Part shown: one piece after another, positions 11,102-21,905 of the stretch
Layout: every line of letters begins with the position of its first letter
Position numbering within the stretch: position 1 is the stretch's first letter
Origin: Pythium myriotylum
Taxonomy: Eukaryota > Oomycota > Peronosporomycetes > Pythiales > Pythiaceae
Assembly: GCA_023091665.1 (NCBI GenBank)
Contig: JALJCQ010000013.1
Span: 62,001-126,000 of the forward strand
DNA length: 64,000 bases
Reading direction: 5' to 3'
Position numbers and translations under genes: made by a program
The notes under the pieces: generated by a model
Told to the model about the DNA's origin: nothing
The model's database searches: none
What the model saw: the letters and a program-made list of their open reading frames with translations, nothing else

Positions 11102-12618
11102 TGGAGAATTTGAGAATGTGATCGAATTGAGGTAAGAAGAGTTGATTGCGATCGCCAATATTGAGATATTCCGACTAGGCTTCTCTGCGAGCTCCTTGGC
11201 TCCACTACATTTGGTCCTCAATTTGGGTTTTTAGGAACTTTACGGTGGGAGAAAATGAAAGGGTTGCACTTGGATCCCATACTGTAATGTCACGTTGACT
11301 GTGTTTTGTCATAATCAGTGTCACGTCGTTGGATGATTGTTTCGCGAGGTGGACAGAGGTTGTGCACAGCGGCTTGACGTCGAGCCTTGATGATCTAGGT
11401 TGGGTTGAAGATGTGGACCCTTGGTCATAATCATTGCTGGGCGGATTATTCCGTCTAACAGACAGTTGAATGACCTCTGACGAGTCAACTGAACTGTCAC
11501 TAAGGATTGCTATGCTGAGAGTGCAGCGTGCCTGGGTTGCAGTAAAGACGCGAGCTGACGGGCGGTGGCGAAGAGCGATTGCGATACTTGCTCTGACTTC
11601 CATCCATGGCACTGTCTGCATGTCGCTGAGTACTGGACTTAAGGTGTGGTATGTGCGTTGATGGTGAATCCTAATAGATAAGAAAAAAAAGAGATAGGTA
11701 TGTGGGCCCCGGTTCAATCCACGGACCGGACGAAATAAAGTCGAGTACTGAGATCAGCAACGTAGAGCATTCCGTGTTCTAACTGTTTCGCTGCGCAGAA
11801 GTTTGGACCTACTTGGATCTAAACTAATGCATATGAGATGAAGACGACCTGTCGAGACAGCAATTTAGAGAGTCGCACGTTGAGACAATGCCATTATGGA
11901 TTTCTCAGCATGGCGCGACACGCAACGTTTTGATCGACATGGCTTCGGACTTTGAACATGATTCTCGTGTTATTACATTAGCGATGGAAATCAGCGACAA
12001 CAAGAACTATGAACGCATCCCGCTTGATGCCGTTTGAATCGCCGAAGTGGCATCAAAGATGACGAAGTCCACGCGGACGCGACGTTCTCAGAAAAAAAAG
12101 GCATTTCCCAATGTATTTATCGTCAAATCAGTACTTTTATGGATGCCACCTGCGCCAGCAGGAACAAACCCATAACCAAAATAAAACTTGCCTGTGATGT
12201 ACACATGAATGGCAACTGATGATGATGATGCAAACATCTATTGAGTTCAACTTGTGAGTCCTAATAGCTACATGAATGGCAGCTGAACATCGACAGCAAG
12301 ATCCTTTGTTGATAGCCAGAAGAGGTTGTTTTGGAGTCTCCTGCTCCACAAATCAGATAGATATAATGTACTGCTTTAGAGATTTTCTACAACACTACGC
12401 GAGCATAATCGCCCAGCATAAACTTATTTGCATGGAACTTGTCTGGCTGTGAGCGGGACAGTCTGTCTCCCTCCCCCCATCAGGGAGCCATCCACGAGCC
12501 CCAGAGGCTGTGATTATGAGGAGGAAGCCATCACGACGGGTCTTCCTGCAGAAGCAAAATGACAATAGATCGACTTGACCAGAGCTTCCCACTCTCCACA
12601 TCATTCACGAATTCCCAC
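11102..12618. other. spacer between the inverted repeats; divergent promoter region
   Basis: About 1.5 kb between the divergently transcribed esterases 3 and 4. I find no gene in it. It must hold both promoters, unless one copy was captured without its original promoter. Confidence 0.5.
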
Positions 12619-13292
12619 GCAATCAGCCACTTCATTTCCAAGCACCAGCCGACAATGTCTGCCGCTCAAGCCTTCGCACCAAAGACCACGCTTGCCTCTG
12701 GCGCCATACTCACCGGTACCACTCACACCAACGCCAGCGGACGAGAAGTCCACATCTACAGAGGCATCCGATACGCCGAGACCCCCAAGCGATGGAAGCA
12801 AACAACGCTCAAGACGCTCACCGGGGACATCGACGCCACAAGCTTCGGTAGCCCCTGCCTCAGTCAACGCATTCCAACGGGTTCCGAAGACTGCCTCTTC
12901 CTCAACGTGTATAAGCCAGCCAATGCCACGCCAGAAGACAAGCTACCCGTCATGGTCTGGATCCACGGCGGAGCCTTCCTCCACGGATCCAGTAACCCAT
13001 ACGACGGTTCCAACCTCGTCGACGTCAACGACCACAAGATCGTCTACGTCTCGTTCAACTACCGTCTTGGCGTCTTCGGTTTCTTCTCGAACGAAGCCAT
13101 CTTGGCCGAGGGCGACGGCGCCAACTTCGGGCTCCGTGACCAAGAGATCGCGTTCCAGTGGGTCCAGCAGAACATCACGAGTTTCGGTGGTGACCCGGAC
13201 AACATCACGGCGTTTGGCCAGAGCGCCGGTGGCATGTCGATCGGTATGCACATGGTCTCGCGTGATGGTAACCAGCAGCTCTTCCACAAGGC
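12619..13292 (+). repeat. inverted repeat copy B (674 bp)
   Basis: Partner of 10,428-11,101 in opposite orientation. It covers 36 bp upstream of the esterase 4 start and its first 213 codons. Confidence 0.9.
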
Positions 13293-14211
13293 CATCGCGC
13301 AAAGCGGAGCGTGGTTGAGTATGCACGACACCGCGTCAGCGTCTAAACAGGCTGAGAACACTATCGCTATCGCGAGTGCAGTGGGCTGCGCGGACTCCGA
13401 AAACGTGCTGGAGAGTCTTCGTGCTGCGGATGCTCACAACATCCTCGCGGCCGTCGAGAAGCGCCCGATTCGCCCCACCGTGGATTACATGTTCCTGAGG
13501 GACGCGCCGAACCGCCTAGCCCAAGCCGGCAAGATCAGCCCCGTTCCGACGATCGTTGGGACGACGACGAATGAAGGATGGGGATACGCTGCTGGTGTGG
13601 AATCCGAAGACCAGTTCGAGCCGTACGTTCGCTCGGTGTTCCCACTTCTCACAGAAGACGAGTACACTCGCGCGTCGGAGTTGTACCCATTGAACCAGTT
13701 TGAGACTGCGCGTCATCGGGCTGCTGAGGTCTTCGGAGACGCCGTGTTTGTTTGTCCTAGCGAGTCGTTCTCCGCTAGTCTCGCTCGAAAGCGTGTATCC
13801 GACCGCAGCACGAGCGCCTTCCCGCCGACGTACCGATATCGATTCAACCAGGTGTCGACTGCGATCTCTGGCTACCCACTGGCCATTCATGGAGACGAGC
13901 TGCCTTACCTGTTCAGCGATGCACGTGCGGCGCTCGAGCTTCCGTTCCTCTCAAACGTGCAGCTCCCTAACGACAGCGCCAGCTGCCAAGTCGTGGACGC
14001 GATGCAAGAGTTCTGGTTGAATTTTGCCGTGAAGGGAATGCCATCAGGAGTGGCTGAGTGGCCTGAACATGAGGTTGAGTCCAAGCAGCAGCTACTCATG
14101 CAGAGTTCGCCAACGATCGAACGCACCGGCAAGTACGTGAAGCTCCACAACGAGCGGTTCGAGTTTTGGAACGCGGTCGAAGAGCGGTTGGCCACGCGTT
14201 TGCAGTCATGA
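12655..14211 (+). CDS. type-B carboxylesterase 4 (no signal peptide)
   Basis: A 518-aa COesterase-family protein. I prefer the ATG at 12,655, shared with esterase 3; an in-frame ATG at 12,559 would add 32 residues that do not look like a signal peptide. Triad: Ser190 in GQSAG, Glu307 in TTNEGW, His412 in AIHGDE. Near the C-terminus HNERFEFW replaces the HNERCxFW of its paralogues, so a conserved cysteine has become phenylalanine. The N-terminal 213 residues are identical to esterase 3, while the remainder is clearly diverged. Substrate unknown. Confidence 0.86.
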   Translation: MSAAQAFAPKTTLASGAILTGTTHTNASGREVHIYRGIRYAETPKRWKQTTLKTLTGDIDATSFGSPCLSQRIPTGSEDCLFLNVYKPANATPEDKLPVMVWIHGGAFLHGSSNPYDGSNLVDVNDHKIVYVSFNYRLGVFGFFSNEAILAEGDGANFGLRDQEIAFQWVQQNITSFGGDPDNITAFGQSAGGMSIGMHMVSRDGNQQLFHKAIAQSGAWLSMHDTASASKQAENTIAIASAVGCADSENVLESLRAADAHNILAAVEKRPIRPTVDYMFLRDAPNRLAQAGKISPVPTIVGTTTNEGWGYAAGVESEDQFEPYVRSVFPLLTEDEYTRASELYPLNQFETARHRAAEVFGDAVFVCPSESFSASLARKRVSDRSTSAFPPTYRYRFNQVSTAISGYPLAIHGDELPYLFSDARAALELPFLSNVQLPNDSASCQVVDAMQEFWLNFAVKGMPSGVAEWPEHEVESKQQLLMQSSPTIERTGKYVKLHNERFEFWNAVEERLATRLQS

Positions 14212-14537
14212 TTAGATGCAGGCTGACTTGTCGGTAGCTTTCAGAGCCAGTTTGGCGACATAGGATACGGTACCAATAAATATCGTACTCTTCAACCTAG
14301 GTGCATAAGCTATTTGAGCGCCCCGGGTAACGCTTAGGCGTTACTCTAGGTTGTAAATTCGACATGACATAGCAGCCCAACAGTGTCAGTAGTGTCACGA
14401 GAGATATGAGGTCCGACCAATCTCGATTTGGCCATACCAGACCACCAAGATGAGGAAAGATGACCATGCCTCCGTCAAATTTCAGTATTCGCGTGGGTAT
14501 GGTGAGCATGTTGCGTGTAGTTATATTTGAGGGCTGA

Positions 14538-15247
14538 TTACTTGCGCTGCTTGGTGTAGACCGCTTCCAATTTCTTGAGCTGGTCTGCGCGTGCGATCTC
14601 CGCCTTGGTGTTGCCACCGACGAAGTAGTTTACGAGCATGGCGCAGATGTAGTAGACAACGGGAATCGGCGAGGCCTGGAGCATCGTGAAGCGGAGGTCG
14701 AACGCAAACCTGGTGACGATCCACATCACGACGTAGGCTGCCGTGGTGACGAGACTGATCCCGAACAATCCCGAATCGCCCGAGGCCACATACTGGCGCG
14801 TCATCATCAACGCCACGATTGCCAGGGCCTTGAGCGCAAAACAGAGCTCCGGGCTCACGGGCCTGAACTGCTCGATCGCGAGCGTCTGGAAGTACAGACC
14901 GAGCTCGTAGATCGCCATGACGAGTCCCGACATGGACACGGATTGCTACAACCCCGCACGCAAAACGCATGAGCAATCGCCACTGCAACAAAGATCCGTC
15001 TCCGCGACACTTACCCGCCACGCGGCGTTGCGGTCATCGAGGTCGCGGCGCGAGGCGCGCAGGTGGTCTGTTCGCGCAGATTGTTCCAGAAGTGTCTTCA
15101 CGTCAAAAAAAATGGAGCTGCGTAGAAAGGCGGTGTCCGGACGGTCTCACCTTCGAGCGACTGCGTCTGGTGCTTGTTGGTCTCGGGGTCGTAGGAGGCT
15201 TCCTTGGAGACGCCCTGGAGGCGGCGCTGGCGGCTGCGGAGTCCCAT
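14538..15247 (-). CDS. small four-helix membrane protein, three exons (provisional)
   Basis: The last exon (14,538-14,945) encodes about 135 residues with four hydrophobic segments (near AIYELGLYFQTLAI, ALKALAIVALMMT, GISLVTTAAYVVMWIV and PVVYYICAMLVNYF) and a charged lysine-rich tail. Upstream I see a middle exon at about 15,015-15,117 (frame containing LRASRRDLDDRNAAWR) after a GTAAGT donor, and a first exon 15,151-15,247 beginning MGLRSRQRRLQG. Introns would be 69 and 33 nt. The second is suspiciously short, and the phases agree only if the run of eight T (minus strand) in exon 2 has one base miscounted. The family is not recognised. It is head-to-head with the RFWD3-like gene. Confidence 0.55.
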
Positions 15248-15503
15248 GGTTGTCGAGGCGGCGGCGATGACGAAGTGGGCGAGGAGGGACCGACCGAGGA
15301 TGAGGATGACGCTCGTCGGCGACGCGTCCTCAGGACAAATCGGAGTCTGTCGCAGCATCAGATCTGAGGGAAACGATATTGCTTCTGAACACGCAAGAAC
15401 TACAGGACCATGCGATATGTACTGAATTGGGAACCTGCCGTAGATATGGTACATGCCATATTTAGAGATCCCGCCCGAATTCGGGCGGACACAAACGGCG
15501 AAA
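15248..15503. promoter_or_regulatory. shared divergent promoter region
   Basis: 256 bp separate the start codons of the minus-strand membrane protein and the plus-strand RFWD3-like gene, so the two probably share a bidirectional promoter. No core element could be assigned with confidence. Confidence 0.4.
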
Positions 15504-17591
15504 ATGGAGGCCGACGAGTGGCAGGACGCGTCGTCGAGCGACAGCGATAGCGGTGCCACAAGACACCGAGACAGCGAGAGCGACGGCTCGTCGGATTCGT
15601 CGGACGAAGAGCTTTCGAACGTGCCGTCTGCGTCTGTCAGGCGAGCCGAATTGCTGCGACACGACGCCGTTGAACTCGAGAGCGAGAGCGACGAGGACGA
15701 GTTTGAGCTTCTCCCGGGCGCTCCCGTGGCTCCAGCGACCGCCAGCAGCTCCAGTGACGACGCCAGCCTGCCACTTGGCGTTGGCGGCGACTTTGAAGCC
15801 GCGACGTCCACGACCGGACGCAAGCGGAAGCGACTGCGACGCGGCGACGACAAGGCCGACGTGATCAAACCCGAGATGCCGGCCAAGCCAGCAGTGGTCG
15901 TCAAGCCGCAGCCGACCGAGTGCACGGTCTGCTACTACCCGTGCACGAACTCTGGGCGCCACTGACTCGTGTCGCTCAAGTGCGGCCACGTCTTTGGGAA
16001 AAAGTGCATCGATCGGTGGGTTCTCGAGCGGAAAACGTGTCCCAACTGCAGCGTCGCCGTGCGCAAGGCCGACATCCGCCCGCTCTTCACGGACCACGTG
16101 GCGGTCGTTGACAACTCGGGCGTGGAAGACAAGGCGCAAAAGTACGAAGCCGAGAAGAGCAAGCGCATCCAGGTGGAGACCGAGCTGTCACGCGTTGAAC
16201 TCCAGCTCCAACTCGCGCAGGCCGATGCAAAGAAGTTCCAAGACGAAGCAGCGCAGTGGAGAAAGCAGGCTGCCGATTTGCAATGCCGCGCTGCTAGCGA
16301 GCGGTTCGCGGCTGCTCCGACGATGACACAGCCACCAACGCAGCCCGCGACTTCTTTAGCTGCCTCACAAGGATACGTGTTCGGAGCGTCGCAGTCGCTG
16401 GGATCACAGTTAACTCAGCTACCGACAAACCAATATTCCCAAAGCGGGGGGTTCTCCGTGCCTCCCACGCCTTCAACGCCCACGTTTTCGCAACCTCTGT
16501 CGACTCAACCAAGAATTCCGTCCACTCCGACCCCGGGCTCAACCTACCGCCAACTGTTCCGACTACCACTACAGAGCTCCCGAGTCTGCGCAATTTCAAC
16601 ATCATGCGCATTCATGTGCGTGGGTGAGATGCTCACCCCGTCATCGCACGGTATTGTGAAGCTCAGCACTGCCGACGCTCGCCATTCTGTCCGTATCGCA
16701 GCGCACTCGTCGCCAGTGCGAGACGTATCCATCAATCCACGGGATGATCTCGCCGTCTCCGTTGCGTGGGATGGGAAGCTGGTCGTCTCAAACCTTCAGT
16801 CGGACAGCGTCGTGATACAGTACGCGTTGCCCCCCAACAAGCGAAACGCGTGATCCTGTCGCTTCTCTCATGCGGATCCATATCGGGTCTATTGCGGCTT
16901 TCATGATGGCACAATCGCCCAGTATGATATCCGCCGACCGACAACAGCAAATGATGTCGTCTCACTGTACGAGCTCCTAATCCGCCAACCCGTCCACTCG
17001 ATCCAACTATGTCCGGTCATGGGCAACGGCCAGGGGCAGCTCATCGCAGGGACGTTCGCTGGCTTCGGTATCTCGTCCAGCGACCAACTCCAGCGTCCTG
17101 TGTCAAATGGCGACGTTGCCCGAGCGTCCACATTCCACTCAATGCCAAACTGTTGCGCAGTGTCAAACTCGCAGGTCAAGCGTGGTAGGCTGGTGGTCAC
17201 AACTCGCACGCAGTCACCGACAGCCCCTGCAAAGCACAATATCTTCGAGCTGTCCGCCGTCGGTGCATCGACTGATCCTGTGCTTCGCTCCAGTCTCGAC
17301 GGTTTCCGCACGCCGCAAGCCATATCCCGTGCTGCGATCTGGGAGGCACGCAACGGCAACACGATGGTCGCCTCCTGGGACGACGAGGCCAAGCAGGTGA
17401 ACCTCTGGGACGAGTCCTCCAAACAAATCTCCGCGCGGCTCCAGCCAACCCTCACTACTGCCGGCAGTGGTACCGTCCCTCCGATCGTCGACGTGCAGCA
17501 TTCGATCGCTGGCAGCGACTGGCGACGCTCGAGAGCGCTGCTCGCTCTGCTCTCGTCGCGCGAATTGGTCGTCTACGCCGGCAGCAACTGA
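15504..17591 (+). pseudogene. RFWD3-like RING/WD40 E3 ubiquitin ligase with two in-frame TGA
   Basis: RFWD3 is a RING E3 ligase that ubiquitinates RPA and acts in DNA repair. The frame here has the family architecture: an acidic Ser/Asp-rich N-terminus, a C3HC4 RING beginning CTVC and continuing CGHVF, CIDRW, CPNC, then a coiled coil (about 16,130-16,300), a Thr/Pro/Ser linker and a WD40-type C-terminal region. The single frame runs about 695 codons but is interrupted twice by TGA. One, at 15,963-15,965, lies inside the RING where the family has Arg (CGA to TGA). The other, at 16,851-16,853, lies where the family has Trp (TGG to TGA). Everything between and after stays in frame and conserved. 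It is a recent pseudogene or sequencing error; no intron borders remove the stops. Confidence 0.75.
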
Positions 17592-17785
17592 CAGTGAGTC
17601 CATCTTCCGTCTTCCCCGTACAACGTGATAATCGATATGGCTACCTTCGACTATACAAATATCAAGTACAGCATTGTGGAGGGGTCCAGGAAAGGCGGGG
17701 AAGGTCTCCTCAGTTGCCTATCAGTGATACATCGGACTTCGTGCGGCTGTGGAAGACTCGACAGCCAGTTGTCTTCCCTCGCAAC

Positions 17786-19344
17786 ATGCTCGTCCCGCTC
17801 TGGCGCTTCTACACGGCGGCGGCCGCGGCGCTGCAGCGCCCTCGGTCACGCTGCCCAACAACGCGACGATCACCGGCACGCTCGCGACGAACGCGGCGGG
17901 CCACCACGTGCGCGTCTTTCGCGGCATTCCCTACGCCGAGCCGCCCGTGGGCGATCTCCGCTGGCGCCAGACAACGCTCAAGCCAGTTACAAAGGACATC
18001 AACGCCACGCAGTTTGGCAATGTCTGCTTCAACTATGCGCCCGCAGGCACGCACGTGCCGACCGAGTCAGAGGACTGTCTGTTTTTGAACGTGTTCTCGC
18101 CCGCCGAGGCCACGAGGGACTCGAAGCTACCTGTGATGGTGTGGATCCATGGCGGCGCGTTTGTTCGAGGGTTTAGTAACGAGCACGACGGATCGAACTT
18201 GGTCGGCGCCGCAGATCAGAAGGCCGTGTTCGTGTCGATCAACTACCGACTTGGCGTTTTTGGGTTCTTGTCGAACGAGGCCGTTTTGGCGCAGGGCGAC
18301 GGCGCCAACTTCAGTCTGCGCGACCAGGAAATTGCCTTTCAGTGGGTGAAGTAGTACATCCGCGAATTCGGCGGGAATCCAGACGATATTACGGCTTTCG
18401 GACAGAGCTCAGGCTCAATGTCTGTGGCACTACACTTGATCTCTCGTGATGGGGACCAGAAGATGTTTCAGAGAGGCATCATGGAGAGCGGTGGATACAC
18501 TCCAGCGTTTGACACAACGTCGAAGAGTGTCCAAGCGAATTTTACGGCGAGACTCGCCGAGGGGGTTGGCTGCTCTACTTCTGACAAAGACCTGCTGACT
18601 TGCCTCCGCGCTGCTGACGCGCGTGCAGTCTTCAATGCAGTCGGTACTCTCGACTGGCGCCCGGTTGTGGACGGAATCTTTCTCAAAGACGTCCCCATTC
18701 GGCGCGTTCTTGCAGGAAAGCTTTCTCGCGTCCCGACAATTGTTGGCGTCAACACCAACGAAGGCTGGTTCTACACACTCGGCAATACTGAGCCCGATCA
18801 GTTCGAATCTTATGTACGCTCAGGCTTCCCGTCACTGATTGACTCGGAATATGCACGCGTTAACGAGCTCTACGCAGCTGAAGACTTCAAGTCACCTCAC
18901 CATCGATCTGCTCAAGTAATGACTGACGCTATCTTCGTGTGTCCGAGCCAGCTTCTCTCAGCCCAGCTCGCCGCGCTCGACGTATCGCCAACGTTCCGCT
19001 ACCGATTCAATGAGCCGTCACCAGCGTTTAAAGACAAAGTTGCCGTACACGCAGAAGAACTTCCGTATGTATTTGGTCGTACGGGTGAACTGCCGTCAGA
19101 CCTCGGGACAAAGACGCTCGTGAAGGAAATCCAAAAATTCTGGACCAACTTCATTCAAACGGGATACCCGAACGATAACTCAACGTCAGTGTGGCCACGG
19201 TACGATGTTGGCACCAAGAAACAAATTCTGCTTCTGCAAGCCATCGGTGTGGAACACACAGGAGACGAAGATCCTCGCCACAACGAGCGCTGTGCATTCT
19301 GGTTTGAGGTGGATCAACGCATTGCAACGCACGTGTCGGAGTAG
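17786..19344 (+). pseudogene. type-B carboxylesterase 5 (frameshift plus in-frame TAG)
   Basis: A fifth COesterase paralogue, with HGGAF, nucleophile GQSSG (near 18,405), acid NTNEGW and histidine AVHAEE all present. An ATG at 17,786 begins a signal-peptide-like MLVPLWRFYTAAAAA, but that frame is offset by one base from the body (APSVTLPNN...), so a frameshift lies near 17,820-17,840. A TAG at 18,352-18,354 stands where esterase 1 has Lys (WVKKY), one base from AAG. After the stop the frame runs open to 19,344 with a normal C-terminus. It is probably a young pseudogene; two base errors in the assembly would explain it equally well. Confidence 0.8.
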
Positions 19345-19475
19345 AACTTCACGTCAGGAAACTCAAGAGACCCAAAGACACGGAGAGAGGCGATAGCGTT
19401 GTGACTGGAGTTTCTCTATGCAATCTCGCTGTTCAGTTGCTTACTCTTACTGTTTTCTTCTTTGAGATTCAGAGC

Positions 19476-21905
19476 TTACGGAGCTTTAGTAACCACGCCC
19501 GAGCGCACCCCGTTGCTTTCTTTTGTCGTACCTTTGCCGCTCTTCAGCCAGCACGTACCGCCGTTGTACGAGTTCCACGAGTACGCGCCACATCCGTCTT
19601 TGTTGTGGCACAGCTCGCAGCAGTCCTCAGCTTTGGCGGCCAGCGCGTTGCCCACGTCAGCTCCTCCAAAGTCAATGTTTTCTTCGATTGGCTCGCAGGT
19701 CGAAGTCTCCAGCACGGCTGACGTCGCCCCCGCATTCGGAACGGCCGTTCCTTTACTGCTCTTGAGCCAGCAAGTGCCGCCATTGTAGTCGGTCCACGTG
19801 AAGGCTCCGCAGCCGAGCTTGGCTTCGCAGATCGAGCAGCAGGCTGTTGCGGTCGGCGCGAGGGCGTTGCCGACGTCGGCGCCAGAGTAGTCGACCCCCG
19901 TCTCAAGCACCGGGCAAGACGTGTACGAGGTCGGAACGGCCGACGGCAAATACCCTGAGATGGATCCCGCATTTCCCATGGATGGGCCTTTGCGGCTCTT
20001 GAGCCAGCACGTTCCTCCGTTGTAATTGGTCCACGAGAACGCCGCGCATCCACTCAAACTCGAGCACAAGGAGCAGCATCCATCGGCGCTCGGGCTCTTG
20101 GCGTTGTCGAGATCATATCCTGAGTAGTGGATCCCCTTCTCAACCGTGAACGTTGGGCACGTGGCAGTAGTTGACTTGATGGGAAGAATTGGCGTGGCAG
20201 GAAGAGGCGTCGTGAAAGCGTCTCTCACGAGGTTGCCGACCTCACGGCCGACGTACATGATAAATCCGTACGGATTCACCGTGCCGTCGCGGATCGCACT
20301 GGCGTCCGAGACGTAGATGTTGGAGCTTCCGATCACGCGCAGTTTGTCGTCGGCGCATCGCCCAAGATCCGTCACGTCGCTGGATGCAAAGCATGTCCCA
20401 CCATAGTGGTTGGCAGCTGAGCCGCGGTTGCCGGCGACCCAGTCGCTGACGCTCTGCTGCGCTGATTTGATCAACGTCGCGTTTTGCTGCTGGAGCAGAT
20501 CCACGATCTTACCACTGAAGTCCTGGAGAGCAGCGAGATCTCTGCCAGTCGCCATGTAAAGTGTACCAGCCGGAGCCACGAGGTACTTACCCGAGCTCGT
20601 GTCGAACGAGACCGAGTCACGCGACTCAGGATTATTGATTAGGAGCAGCCCACCAAATGACTTGTCGTTGTTGCCGCTGAATCCACTCGCGTGCACCGTC
20701 AGCTGGAACTCGTACAGACGACCTTGGACAATGTAGTTATCGTACGCCACCAGCACAGGTCCGCTCGTCGTCAGAGGCCCTTTGCGGCTATTGACGTAGT
20801 CCGACTGCATCGGTGAGAGTCCGCTTGCGGCAGTCTCGAACTTGAACGACTTCATCTGATCGTGCGTGAAAGACCCTAGGGCTTGATTCGTGTCGAAGAG
20901 GTTCTTGCCGACGTTCTCGTTGACGATCCAACCGTCGCCGTTGCTCCCGTAGTTCGCTCGCAGACCTTGGAACTTGGCGTCCGCGTTCCCGTGGAGACCG
21001 TTGAGCTGGTCACTGGGACCAATGCCGCTTTGAATAAGCACTTTCGGCGTGCCCAACGCTCCAGCCGCCATGACCACTGCACCGCGATCACTCACAGCGA
21101 CCTCGACGTTGCCGTTGTAGACGACACTCGTGGCTTTGCCGTTCGTGTGCTTGATATAGCTGACTCGCGCTCCCGTGAGAAGCTTCACGTTGCTGCGCGA
21201 CCGCATCTTGCCCCAGCAAGTCTTGGCGGGTGAGTCGCGCTCACCATTCTTGAACGCGAACGGCGTGTGGCCAAACGTCTTGGACTTGTTGTTCCTGGCC
21301 GCCGCATCGTTGATGGTCTTTTCGCTGAACCCTCCTTGCGATAGCGCGCGCGAGACGATGCTGTAGGCTTCTTGGAGGTATCGCTGGCCATCCATTGACG
21401 GCAGATCCGTCGCACCGAACACTTCGCTCTCGATTTCATCGTAGCGCTGGCTCACATGGGCAGCATCAAACGGCCACTTCGTGTTGGTCACGAACGCGTC
21501 CGGTACTCGAAAGTACAATGCAGCGTTGACCGTCGAGCAACCACCCACGAGTTGCGCGAGTGGGATTGAACGATCATCGACGTAGTCGATCGTGTATTTC
21601 TTGTTCTGCCACGAAAAAATGCTGGCGTCGTGCGAGTATTCGCCGGGCACGTCCCAGAACGTGAGCTGCGATGAGTTGAGCCATGCAGGGATGTCGTTGG
21701 TGTTTCCAGTCGCCGCAAGAGATAGCCCGCCGGCCTCGAGTACCAACACCTGCACGGACGGATCTCGCGAAAGAAACTCGGCGGCGACGAGTCCACCAGG
21801 ACCGCTGCCGACGACAACGACGTCGTACGTATCGAGTGCGACTGCACAGACCACAACCGACGCGAGGGCCGAGGTAGCGAGGAGTAGTGAGCGAGGGGCC
21901 AACAT
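19476..21905 (-). CDS. secreted GMC oxidoreductase fused to three PAN/Apple modules
   Basis: An 809-aa protein from the ATG at 21,905, with a hydrophobic signal peptide (about residues 6-23). The FAD-binding GSGPGG is at 33-38 and the GMC signature GGCSTVNAALYFR follows. The catalytic His lies in NHYGGTCF and the second active-site position in VNPYGF, so the oxidase/dehydrogenase domain looks complete. Residues about 583-809 are three tandem cysteine-rich modules, each ending YNGGTCWLKSxKG, which I assign to the PAN/Apple fold. PAN modules of the oomycete protein CBEL bind cellulose, so a carbohydrate-anchored oxidase that reduces oxygen or an electron carrier is plausible (inference). Single exon, intact, convergent with broken esterase 5 about 130 bp away. 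Confidence 0.85.
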   Translation of the reverse strand: MLAPRSLLLATSALASVVVCAVALDTYDVVVVGSGPGGLVAAEFLSRDPSVQVLVLEAGGLSLAATGNTNDIPAWLNSSQLTFWDVPGEYSHDASIFSWQNKKYTIDYVDDRSIPLAQLVGGCSTVNAALYFRVPDAFVTNTKWPFDAAHVSQRYDEIESEVFGATDLPSMDGQRYLQEAYSIVSRALSQGGFSEKTINDAAARNNKSKTFGHTPFAFKNGERDSPAKTCWGKMRSRSNVKLLTGARVSYIKHTNGKATSVVYNGNVEVAVSDRGAVVMAAGALGTPKVLIQSGIGPSDQLNGLHGNADAKFQGLRANYGSNGDGWIVNENVGKNLFDTNQALGSFTHDQMKSFKFETAASGLSPMQSDYVNSRKGPLTTSGPVLVAYDNYIVQGRLYEFQLTVHASGFSGNNDKSFGGLLLINNPESRDSVSFDTSSGKYLVAPAGTLYMATGRDLAALQDFSGKIVDLLQQQNATLIKSAQQSVSDWVAGNRGSAANHYGGTCFASSDVTDLGRCADDKLRVIGSSNIYVSDASAIRDGTVNPYGFIMYVGREVGNLVRDAFTTPLPATPILPIKSTTATCPTFTVEKGIHYSGYDLDNAKSPSADGCCSLCSSLSGCAAFSWTNYNGGTCWLKSRKGPSMGNAGSISGYLPSAVPTSYTSCPVLETGVDYSGADVGNALAPTATACCSICEAKLGCGAFTWTDYNGGTCWLKSSKGTAVPNAGATSAVLETSTCEPIEENIDFGGADVGNALAAKAEDCCELCHNKDGCGAYSWNSYNGGTCWLKSGKGTTKESNGVRSGVVTKAP

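Noticed and set aside
10066..13318. Long Ser/Thr/Arg-rich open frames overlapping esterases 3 and 4 in other frames
   Set aside because: They track the GC-rich codon pattern of the esterases, are repeated only because of the inverted repeat, and resemble no protein.
15963..16853. Stop-codon reassignment or selenocysteine at the RFWD3-like TGA codons
   Set aside because: Homologues have Arg and Trp there, neighbouring genes use TGA as a normal stop, and no recoding element was seen.
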